A stretch of 64,000 nt of DNA, taken from contig CAWHDH010000021.1 of assembly GCA_963828075.1 (NCBI GenBank), positions 2,108,001-2,172,000 of the forward strand, in the 5' to 3' direction. Positions 57,651 to 64,000 of the stretch are shown here, piece by piece (the first letter of the stretch is position 1; each line of letters starts with the position of its first letter). A program made the translations under genes and the position numbers. The stretch is from JACCYI01 sp963828075 (GTDB lineage Bacteria; Actinomycetota; Thermoleophilia; Solirubrobacterales; Solirubrobacteraceae). A model generated the notes under the pieces. The model ran no database searches, was not told the origin of the DNA, and worked only from the letters and a program-made list of their open reading frames with translations.

Positions 57651-58553
57651 TTACGGATCAGCACCCGCTGGTGACAAACCACCGCGCCGGGCGACAACTA
57701 AGAGCCCCGCCAAGATGCACCCGACGCCCAGCAGCTGCAGCGTGCTCGGCGCCTCGCCGAGCAGCACCACCCCGAGCAGCACCGACGCGACGGGCTGGAT
57801 GCACAGGATCACCGACGTGAGCGCCGCCGGCAGCCGCGGCAGCGAGATCGAGATGAGCAGCCACCCGAGGACCTGCGAGGTGAGCGCGAGCACCACGAGC
57901 CAGCCGTGCTCGGGCCAGGCCGGCAGCAGGTCGACGCGCCCGAGCGCCAGCCCGACGAGCGCGGAGACCACCGCCGCGACCAGCGTGGCGTCGAACAGGG
58001 GGCCGGCCGGCCGGCGGTCGTCGCGGTTGCCGCGTCGCAGCAGCAGGATGAACCCCGCGTACGCGACGCCGGTCAACGCGCCGAAGAACACGCCGCGTGC
58101 CGGGTCCGCCCCATACGCGCCCGTCTCGAGCGCGCCGGAGATGAGCAGCACGCCGGAGAGCAGGATGGGGAGCGCGGCGAGGATCCGCCCGCCCGGCCGC
58201 TCCGCCAGCACGACCCACGCGATCAGCGGCACGAGCACGACCTGCAGGTTTCCGAGCACCGTCGCGAGACCGGCGCCGACGTCGGCGATCGCGAAGTGCC
58301 AGAAGATCAGGTCGGCGGCGAAGAAGACGCCGGCCAGCGCGACGAGGCGGCGGTCGCCCGCCACAGCGGGACCGAACCGACGGCGCTCCCACCAGGCCAG
58401 CGCACCGAGCACCGGCAGCGCGTACGCGCAGCGAAAGACGGCGGCGGTGATCGGCGCGACCTCGGCGAGCCGGACGAGGATCGCCGAGAACGCGATGCAG
58501 AGCGCGCCCGCGACGGCCGCCGCCGCGGGGCGCTCTCCGATCGCCCCAGGCAG
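57651..58553 (-). CDS. EamA/DMT family transporter with probable CTG start
   Basis: Ten-TM drug/metabolite transporter made of two EamA repeats. From CTG at 58553 it has 300 residues, the normal length. The first helix is AAAVAGALCIAFSAILVRLA and the second starts ITAAVFRCAYALPVLGA. Repeat two ends SVILCIQPVASVLLGVVLLG. The first ordinary start, GTG at 58412, would delete the first TM and part of the second. GGAGG lies 5 bases before the CTG. It follows the fumC stop directly and in the same frame. Substrate unknown. Confidence 0.85.
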   Translation of the reverse strand: MPGAIGERPAAAAVAGALCIAFSAILVRLAEVAPITAAVFRCAYALPVLGALAWWERRRFGPAVAGDRRLVALAGVFFAADLIFWHFAIADVGAGLATVLGNLQVVLVPLIAWVVLAERPGGRILAALPILLSGVLLISGALETGAYGADPARGVFFGALTGVAYAGFILLLRRGNRDDRRPAGPLFDATLVAAVVSALVGLALGRVDLLPAWPEHGWLVVLALTSQVLGWLLISISLPRLPAALTSVILCIQPVASVLLGVVLLGEAPSTLQLLGVGCILAGLLVVARRGGLSPAGADP

Positions 58554-59891
58554 CTAGGCCTCCGCCTTCGAGCCGGCTGCGATCTTGCGCAGGTCGAGCG
58601 CCTTGTCGAGGGTCTCCTCGTCGACGCCGTGCCGGCGGGCGACCTCGCGCAGCGTCCCGCCGTTCTCCGCGGCGTCCTTGACGATCTCCGACGCCTTGTC
58701 GTAGCCGATGAACGGGTTGAGCGCGGTCGCGACCGCCAGCGTCCCCTCGGCCGACCGCTCGCAGCCCTCGAGGTTCGCCTGGATGCCGTCGACGCACTTC
58801 TCGACCAGCAGCTCGCTGGTCGTCGAGAGCAGGTGGATCGACTGCAGGAGGTTGCGCGCCATCAGCGGGATCCGGACGTTGAGCTCGAACTGGCCCTGCA
58901 GGCCGCCGACGGTGATCGCCGTGTCGTTGCCGATCACCTGCGCGCCGACCTGGAGGACGACCTCCGGGATGACCGGGTTGACCTTGCCGGGCATGATCGA
59001 CGAGCCCTTCTGCAGCTCCGGCAGCAGCAGCTCCCCGATGCCCGAGCGCGGGCCCGAGCCCATCAGCGCCAGGTCGTTCGCGATCTTCGTGAGCGACACC
59101 GCGACGACCTTCAGCGCGCCCGACAGCTCGACCAGCGCGTCGCGGTTCGCCTGTGCCTCGAAGGGATCCTCCGGCGCGCGGACGTCGAGACCGCTCGCAT
59201 CCGAGAGCAGGCTCCGGACCTTCTCGGCGAACTGCGGGTGCGTGTTCAGTCCGGTGCCGGTCGCCGTGCCGCCGAGCGGGATCTGGGCGACCTGCGGCAG
59301 CGCGTTGCGGACCCGTCGCGCGCCCAGCCGGATCTGCGCGGCGTAGCCGCCGAACTCCTGCCCGAGCGTGACCGGGACCGCGTCCATCAGATGCGTGCGA
59401 CCGGCCTTGACGATGTCGGCGAACTCGTCGGCCTTCGCGGCGAACGCCGCTTCGAGGCGACCGAGTGCGGGCAGGAGGCGGTTGGTCGCCTCGTCGAGCG
59501 CCGCGAGGTGCACGGCACTCGGGAAGACGTCGTTGGAGGACTGGCCCATGTTGACGTGGTCGTTCCGATGCACGCCCTCGCCGGCGAGCGTCGCGATGAC
59601 CTCGTTGGCGTTCATGTTCGACGAGGTGCCCGAGCCGGTCTGGAAGACGTCGATGGGGAACTGGTCGTCGTAGTCACCGCTCCCCACCTGGTCGCCGGCC
59701 GCGGCGATGCGCTCCGCGAGGTCTGAGTCGAGCAGCCCGAGCTCCGCGTTGACGCGCGCCGCGGCGGCCTTGATGCGGCCCAGCCAATGGACCACCGCCG
59801 CCGGGATCCGCTCGCCTGACACCGGGAAGTTGGCCACCGCCTTCGTGGTCTCGCCACCCCACAGCTGCTGCCCGCGCTCCTGCGTGCTCAT
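58554..59891 (-). CDS. fumC: Class II fumarate hydratase
   Basis: Interconverts fumarate and malate in the TCA cycle; 445 residues, typical homotetrameric class II enzyme without iron. Active-site segments are TGSGTSSNMNANEVIA, GQSSNDVFPSA, AGRTHLMDAVPVTLGQEFGG and the signature GSSIMPGKVNP (about 296-306). ATG at 59891. It is the third TCA-related function within 6 kb of the TPP-enzyme/SSADH pair. Confidence 0.96.
   Translation of the reverse strand: MSTQERGQQLWGGETTKAVANFPVSGERIPAAVVHWLGRIKAAAARVNAELGLLDSDLAERIAAAGDQVGSGDYDDQFPIDVFQTGSGTSSNMNANEVIATLAGEGVHRNDHVNMGQSSNDVFPSAVHLAALDEATNRLLPALGRLEAAFAAKADEFADIVKAGRTHLMDAVPVTLGQEFGGYAAQIRLGARRVRNALPQVAQIPLGGTATGTGLNTHPQFAEKVRSLLSDASGLDVRAPEDPFEAQANRDALVELSGALKVVAVSLTKIANDLALMGSGPRSGIGELLLPELQKGSSIMPGKVNPVIPEVVLQVGAQVIGNDTAITVGGLQGQFELNVRIPLMARNLLQSIHLLSTTSELLVEKCVDGIQANLEGCERSAEGTLAVATALNPFIGYDKASEIVKDAAENGGTLREVARRHGVDEETLDKALDLRKIAAGSKAEA
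58559..58563 (-). promoter_or_regulatory. Shine-Dalgarno inside the end of fumC supporting CTG initiation of the EamA gene
   Basis: GGAGG (complement of CCTCC at 58559-58563) is 5 bases upstream of CTG at 58553-58551, with the fumC TAG in the spacer. It is the best-placed ribosome-binding site for the EamA frame, which has no ATG, GTG or TTG before its first TM helix. Confidence 0.6.
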
Positions 59892-59937
59892 CGGTCCTCC
59901 GTCTCTGTCGTTCGGGTTCGTGCGCGAACGCTAGCGC

Positions 59938-60378
59938 TCAGACCGAGACGGGCTCGGCCGGCTCCGGGGTGATGTCGCGCGCCTCGATCGGCTCGCCGCA
60001 GTGCGAGCAGGTGACCTGGGGCGCGGCGTCGTGACCGCACGTGTGTCGCAGGACGAGCGGGGCGCCGCTCTCGTCGGCGAGATGCCGGTCGCCCCAGCGC
60101 ATGATGGTGACGACGGCGGGATAGAGATCGCGGCCCTTCTCGGTCAGCCGGTACTCGAAGCGGTCGGGCTCGGCGTGGTAGCGGACGCGCTCGAGGATCC
60201 CGGCCGCGACGAGCGTCTGCAGCCGCGTCGACAGGATGTTGCGGGCGATGCCGAGGTTGCGTTGCAGCTCGGTGAACCGGCGCACGCCCCAGAACGCCTC
60301 GCGCAGGATCAGGAAGGTCCAGCGCTCGCCCAGCAGCTCCATGGCGCGGGCGATCGAGCAGGTCTTCGGGCGCTCCAT
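59938..60378 (-). CDS. HxlR family transcriptional regulator
   Basis: Winged-helix regulator of 146 residues. The HxlR domain opens with KTCSIARAMELLGERWTFLI, where the first Cys can be redox-active, and continues REAFWGVRRFTELQRNLGIA and NILSTRLQTLVAAGILER. A C-terminal Cys-His knuckle (RHTCGHDAAPQVTCSHCGEP) may bind zinc. ATG at 60378 is used; GTG at 60405, overlapping the hydrolase stop as GTGA, would add nine residues. It probably controls its neighbours, the hydrolase or the MATE exporter. Confidence 0.9.
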   Translation of the reverse strand: MERPKTCSIARAMELLGERWTFLILREAFWGVRRFTELQRNLGIARNILSTRLQTLVAAGILERVRYHAEPDRFEYRLTEKGRDLYPAVVTIMRWGDRHLADESGAPLVLRHTCGHDAAPQVTCSHCGEPIEARDITPEPAEPVSV

Positions 60379-60401
60379 CGTCAAGCCGAAACCGTAGCGC
60401 G

Positions 60402-61226
60402 TCACAGGCAGAAGGCAGCGATCTCGCGCGCCAGTCCGACGGGGTCGTCGTACGCCATCAGGAAGCCGGTCCCGGGCAGGATCCGCAGCTGCGCGTCGGT
60501 GAGGAGATCGAGCGCCTCCTCGGCGATCGCGAGCGGGTGGCGGGGGTCGCGGTCGGCCCAGAGCAGGAGCGTCGGGCAGTCGATCAGCGGATAGGCGTCG
60601 AGCAGGTCGACCTGGTCTCCGGCGGGCCAGCGGCGCAGGGCGCGCGACCACGAGCGGGCACGGTTGCCGTTGCGCTCCATCGGGGCGATGGCGTGGCGGA
60701 CGAGGTCGCCGGTCGCCGGGTCCGCCTTGCGCGAGAGGCGCTCGCCGGCGAGACGCGCGCCGCGCGCGACGACCCGGTCGAGGCCCGGCGCGGCCGCCGC
60801 GCTCGCGATCACCCGCACCCCGCGGCCGGCGGAGCGGCCCTCGGCGTGCCGGTGCAGGGCGCTCGACATCAGCACCAGGCGACTCGGCTGCAGCCGGCCG
60901 CTCGCGACCGCGCGCAGCAGGAGCTGGGCGCCGGCGTCGTGGCCCCCGACCAGCGGGCGCGGCCCGCACGTCTCGCGCAGGAAGCCGGCCATGACCTCGG
61001 CGAGCCAGTCGGGCGTGTAGGGGTGGGTCGGACGGTCCTCGGAGTCGCCGTGGAGCGGGAGGTCCGGGAGCACGAGCCGGAAGCGGTCCGAGAGCTCCTC
61101 GACGATCGGCTCGAACTCTCGGTGCGAGAGCAGCGGCGAGTGCAGCAGCGCCAGCGGCGGGCCCGTCCCCGACTCGCGGTAGGCGACGCGCGCACCGTCG
61201 GGGTGGTGGTAGAGCCGGAGCTTCAC
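60402..61226 (-). CDS. Alpha/beta hydrolase lacking the catalytic His
   Basis: Alpha/beta-hydrolase-fold protein of 274 residues. GPPLALLHSPLLSHREFEP provides the oxyanion region. The nucleophile elbow is VGGHDAGAQLLL with Asp (about 97) in place of Ser, as in epoxide hydrolases and haloalkane dehalogenases. The acid region is LLLWADRDPRHPL. Where the catalytic His is expected (GxGH) the sequence is PGTGFLMAYDDP, with Phe255. Hydrolysis of a covalent intermediate would be impaired, so a different mechanism or a non-enzymatic role is possible. Confidence 0.85.
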   Translation of the reverse strand: MKLRLYHHPDGARVAYRESGTGPPLALLHSPLLSHREFEPIVEELSDRFRLVLPDLPLHGDSEDRPTHPYTPDWLAEVMAGFLRETCGPRPLVGGHDAGAQLLLRAVASGRLQPSRLVLMSSALHRHAEGRSAGRGVRVIASAAAAPGLDRVVARGARLAGERLSRKADPATGDLVRHAIAPMERNGNRARSWSRALRRWPAGDQVDLLDAYPLIDCPTLLLWADRDPRHPLAIAEEALDLLTDAQLRILPGTGFLMAYDDPVGLAREIAAFCL

Positions 61227-61251
61227 GGGGGCGGATCGTAAGGTCTTCGCG

Positions 61252-62550
61252 GTGCTGCGCTCGCCCCACGACCGGGAGATCCTCCGCCTCGCCGTCCCGG
61301 CGCTCGGGGCCCTGGCCGCCGAGCCGCTCTACGTGCTCGTCGACACGGCGATCGTCGGCCACCTCGGGACGCCGCAGCTCGCGTCGCTGGCGATCGCCGC
61401 GGCGATCCTGAGCGGCGCGTTCACCATCTTCAACTTCCTCACCTACGGGACCACGGTCCAGGTAGCGCGGCTGCACGGCGCCGGCCGCGTGGCCGACGCG
61501 CGCCGGCTCGGCGTCCAGGCCCTGTGGCTGTCGCTGGCGATCGGCGCGCTGCTCCTGCTGCTGGTGTTTGTGCTCGCGCGCCCGGCCGTCGGCCTGATGG
61601 GCGGAGAGGGACGCGTCGCCGACGACGCGGTGCTCTACCTCCGGATCAGCGCGTTCGGCGCGCCGCTGTTCATGCTCGCCACCGCCGGGCAGGGGTTCCT
61701 GCGCGGCATGTCCGACCTGCGCACGCCGCTGGTGATCCTGGTCATCGCGCACCTCGTCAATGTCGTGCTCGAGGTCCTGTTCGTGTACGGGTTCGGCTGG
61801 GGGCTCGCCGGGTCCGCGGCGGGGACGGTCATCGCGCAGCTCGGGATGGGGGCGGCCTTCGTGTGGGCGGTGCTGCGCGACGAGGCGCTGGTGCGGCCGT
61901 CGCCGGCGCTCATGCGGCCGCTGATGCGCGTCGGCACGGAGATCGCGGTGCGCACGACGGCGCTGCTGGGCTCGTTCTTGGTCGCGAGCGCGGTGATCGC
62001 GCGGATCGGGACGCCGCAGCTCGGCGCGCACCAGATCGCATTCCAGCTGTTCGTCTTCCTCGCGCTCGTGCTGGACGCGCTGGCGATCGCCGCGCAGGTG
62101 ATGGTCGGCCGCATGCTCGGCGCCGGCGACGCGGCCGGCGCGCGGGCGGCGGCGGTCCGGATGATCGGGTGGTCGATCGTCGGTGGCGCCGGGTTCGGCC
62201 TGGTGCTCTACGCGCTCGGCGACGTGATCCCGCGCGTGTTCACCTCCGACCCGGCGGTCCTCGCCCAGGCGCGCGAGATCTGGCCGCTGTTCGCCGCGAT
62301 GATGCCGGCCAACGGTGCGGTCTTCGCGCTCGACGGGATCCTCATCGGCGCGGGCGACACGCGGTTCCTGATGTGGGGGATGGTCGCCGCGGCGGCCGTC
62401 TACGTCCCCGTCGCGCTGCTCGCGCTGGACCAGGGATGGGGGCTCGCGGGCGTGTGGTGGGGCCTGGTGGCGCTGATTGCGGCGCGCCTCGTCACGTGCG
62501 GCGCGCGGTTCGCCGGGAGTCGCTGGGCGCTGACCGGGGCGCCGGCGTAG
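61252..62550 (+). CDS. MATE family efflux transporter (DinF-like)
   Basis: Cation-coupled multidrug exporter of 432 residues with about twelve TM segments in two MatE repeats. Landmarks are ALGALAAEPLYVLVDTAIVG (about 15-34), LRISAFGAPLFMLATAGQGF and LGAHQIAFQLFVFLALVLDA. Start GTG at 61252, 25 bp from the divergent hydrolase. An HxlR regulator is encoded beyond the hydrolase. Confidence 0.92.
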   Translation: MLRSPHDREILRLAVPALGALAAEPLYVLVDTAIVGHLGTPQLASLAIAAAILSGAFTIFNFLTYGTTVQVARLHGAGRVADARRLGVQALWLSLAIGALLLLLVFVLARPAVGLMGGEGRVADDAVLYLRISAFGAPLFMLATAGQGFLRGMSDLRTPLVILVIAHLVNVVLEVLFVYGFGWGLAGSAAGTVIAQLGMGAAFVWAVLRDEALVRPSPALMRPLMRVGTEIAVRTTALLGSFLVASAVIARIGTPQLGAHQIAFQLFVFLALVLDALAIAAQVMVGRMLGAGDAAGARAAAVRMIGWSIVGGAGFGLVLYALGDVIPRVFTSDPAVLAQAREIWPLFAAMMPANGAVFALDGILIGAGDTRFLMWGMVAAAAVYVPVALLALDQGWGLAGVWWGLVALIAARLVTCGARFAGSRWALTGAPA

Positions 62551-62564
62551 TACCTTCGCCCGCC

Positions 62565-62939
62565 ATGCCCCGCGTTCTCGCCCTCGTCGTCGCGCTGGCC
62601 TTGTTCGCGCCCGCGGCCGCCCTCGCGCAGGACACCCCGTTCGGCCCGGTCCCGACACCCGAGCCGACGATCGCGCCGCTGCCCGGCACCGACGACGTCA
62701 GCCGGCAGACGCTCTATCTGATCGCCGTCGGTGTCCTCGTCGTGATCGTCGTGATCGGCGTCGCGATCTCGAAGGACGCGCGGCGAGCGCTCACGCCCGA
62801 GGACCGCGAGCGCCTCGAGCGCGAGCAGCGTGGGGAGAAGGCCGTCCCCGGCGAGGTCTCCAAGCAGGCCCGCGCGCGGGCTCGCAAACAGCGCCAGAAG
62901 GTCAAGGCGGCGCGCAAGGCCCGCCGCCACAACCGCTAG
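62565..62939 (+). CDS. Small membrane protein with signal peptide and basic tail
   Basis: Unrecognised protein of 124 residues. A signal peptide (about 1-22) leads to a short Pro-rich exported segment, then a TM helix (about 49-68, TLYLIAVGVLVVIVVIGVAI) and a cytoplasmic coiled, strongly basic tail ending KARKQRQKVKAARKARRHNR-like. ATG at 62565, 14 bp after the MATE stop. Its TAG shares CTAG with the PPK2 stop. Confidence 0.65.
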   Translation: MPRVLALVVALALFAPAAALAQDTPFGPVPTPEPTIAPLPGTDDVSRQTLYLIAVGVLVVIVVIGVAISKDARRALTPEDRERLEREQRGEKAVPGEVSKQARARARKQRQKVKAARKARRHNR

Positions 62940-63676
62940 GCAAGCGCGGCCTCGATCCGCTCGCACACGGTCTCGACGACCCTCACGCGGGCGTAGCGCT
63001 TGCTCTCGGCCTCGACGAGGTGCCACGGCGCGTACTCGGTGTCCGTGCGCTCGATCATCTCCTCGAGCGCGGTCTCGTAGGCCGGGCGCTTCTCGCGGTT
63101 GCGCCAGTCCTCGTCGGTCAGCTTCCAGGACTTGAAGGGGTTCTTCGCGCGCGCCTCGAAGCGCTTGAGCTGCTCCTCCTCCGAGAGGTGCAGGAAGAAC
63201 TTGACGAGGATCGTCCCGTGGTTGGTCTGGAGGCGCTCGAACTCGTCGATCTCCCCGTAGGCGCGCTGCCACTCCTCGTCGGTCGCAAATCCCTCGACCC
63301 GCTCGACCAGCACACGGCCGTACCACGAGCGATCGAGGACCGCCATCCCGCCCCAGCCCGGCAGCGCGGCGTTGAAGCGCCAGAGGAAGTGGTGGCGCTT
63401 CTCGTCGAAGGTCGGCGCGGCGAACTGCACGACCCGGACGTGCCGCGGATCCATCGGGGAGACCAGGCGCTTGATCGCCCCGCCCTTGCCCGACGCGTCC
63501 CACCCCTCGAACAGCACGCACACCGGCGGCCCGAGCGTTCCGTCGCCGAGCTGGCCGCCGAGCCGCAACCGGAGGCCGAGCAGCCGATCCTGCGCGGCCT
63601 CCAGGTGCTCGGCCTCCTCGGTCTTGGACAGCTTGAGCGTGAGATCGAGGGCGTCGAGGCGCGGGGCGTTGCTCAT
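62936..63676 (-). CDS. ppk2: Polyphosphate kinase 2 family protein
   Basis: Polyphosphate-dependent nucleotide kinase of 246 residues. Walker A is VLFEGWDASGKGGAIKRL (about 54-71), the lid region RHVRVVQFAAPTFDEKRHHF, Walker B VLDRSWYGRVLVERVEGF and DWRNREKRPAYETALEEM. Class I/III PPK2 proteins phosphorylate NDPs or NMPs with polyphosphate. The ATG at 63676 overlaps the stop of the upstream partial gene by 4 bases. Confidence 0.94.
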   Translation of the reverse strand: MSNAPRLDALDLTLKLSKTEEAEHLEAAQDRLLGLRLRLGGQLGDGTLGPPVCVLFEGWDASGKGGAIKRLVSPMDPRHVRVVQFAAPTFDEKRHHFLWRFNAALPGWGGMAVLDRSWYGRVLVERVEGFATDEEWQRAYGEIDEFERLQTNHGTILVKFFLHLSEEEQLKRFEARAKNPFKSWKLTDEDWRNREKRPAYETALEEMIERTDTEYAPWHLVEAESKRYARVRVVETVCERIEAALA

Positions 63677-64000
63677 GGCGAGATCGTGAGATTACGCACG
63701 CGCAACACCGCGCGGTCGCGCGGCAGGCGGTCGACGGGCTCCTCGAACCCCTCGAACCGCCCCTCGCCCCGATAGTCGGCGAACCGCACGACCTCCCCGC
63801 TTCTCAGGAAGATGAACGTCTCCGACACCCCGAACCCGACCTCACTCTTCCACTCCGACCCGAGCGCCTCCGACACGACCTCCCGCGGAGTCCCGCGAGC
63901 GACGAGCAGCACCTCATCCCACTCGAACCGCGCAACCTCCGCCACCACCACCCGCCCGTCGGTCTCCTGCTCCGCAGTCCCGATCGCCTTCGTCAGGTCC
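63673..64000 (-). CDS. Hypothetical protein, 5' end cut by window edge
   Basis: The frame stays open to position 64000, so at least 108 C-terminal residues are visible and the true start lies outside. The sequence DLTKAIGTAEQETDGRVVVA opens the visible part, then VARFEWDEVLLVARGTPREV and SETFIFLRSGEVVRFADYRG follow. Beta-rich, no TM in the visible part, no family recognised. A GTG at 63951 could be a start but lies inside protein-like sequence. It is coupled to ppk2 by ATGA. Confidence 0.55.
   Translation of the reverse strand, partial: DLTKAIGTAEQETDGRVVVAEVARFEWDEVLLVARGTPREVVSEALGSEWKSEVGFGVSETFIFLRSGEVVRFADYRGEGRFEGFEEPVDRLPRDRAVLRVRNLTISP

Overview
The window is very GC-rich, densely packed chromosomal DNA from an actinobacterium. 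Codon use, the gene families present (MpaB-type oxygenase, SpoIID-domain protein, several lipoprotein-dependent amino-acid ABC importers, coupled methylmalonyl-CoA epimerase) and the short signature proteins point to the class Thermoleophilia, probably Solirubrobacterales. That placement is an inference from gene content, not a measured phylogeny. There is no phage, transposon, CRISPR array or rRNA operon. One tRNA-Arg(CCU) is present.

Layout. 1-6.2 kb: a class A penicillin-binding protein (cut by the left edge), a HAD hydrolase, a CPBP protease coupled to an L,D-transpeptidase, a GCS2-type carboxylate-amine ligase and pyrE. 6.3-10.2 kb: a small thrombospondin-type-3 protein, a polar amino-acid ABC importer, a HicB/HicA module whose toxin is frameshifted, and the tRNA. 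10.3-16.3 kb: a five-gene dipeptide/oligopeptide ABC importer. 16.3-19.7 kb: dtd, galT, a GNAT and a TlpA-like thioredoxin in an overlapping series. 19.9-27.7 kb: a large SF2 helicase with an unusual architecture, birA, a SAM-hydrolase family protein and a second amino-acid ABC importer. 27.7-34.8 kb: a nine-gene overlapping tetrapyrrole/heme-export unit (siroheme dehydrogenase, MoaB-like protein, ccmABCD, hemA, hemC, cobA-hemD). 34.8-44.9 kb: MpaB oxygenase, rarA, chromate transporter, M20 peptidase, DUF1385 protein, a short FtsH-type protease, lipid kinase, methylmalonyl-CoA epimerase, PAP2 phosphatase and ychF. 44.9-49.3 kb: a third amino-acid importer divergent from a D-amino-acid dehydrogenase and its GntR regulator. 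49.3-53.9 kb: secreted GH2 glycosidase, stand-alone 5'-3' exonuclease, MaoC hydratase and SpoIID-domain protein. 53.9-64 kb: a TPP-dependent decarboxylase paired with succinate-semialdehyde dehydrogenase, an RHH-like protein, EamA transporter, fumarase, HxlR regulator, alpha/beta hydrolase, MATE exporter, PPK2 and a partial gene.

How the genes work together. Three clusters read as functional systems. The heme unit joins the common tetrapyrrole trunk (HemA, HemC, HemD), the precorrin-2/siroheme branch (CobA, Met8-like) and the heme exporter used for cytochrome c maturation. The TPP enzyme plus succinate-semialdehyde dehydrogenase, with fumC close by, resembles the alternative 2-oxoglutarate-to-succinate route described in cyanobacteria and is the most interesting functional hypothesis here. 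The importer/dadA/GntR block looks like a regulated amino-acid catabolic locus.

Genome style. Neighbouring genes on one strand usually overlap by 1-8 bases, and most convergent pairs overlap too, four of them within one CTAG or CTAA tetramer. Non-ATG starts are frequent (GTG, TTG), and two genes appear to have only CTG available. Two loci (hicA and the RHH-like gene) each look one base short, which could be real decay or sequence error.
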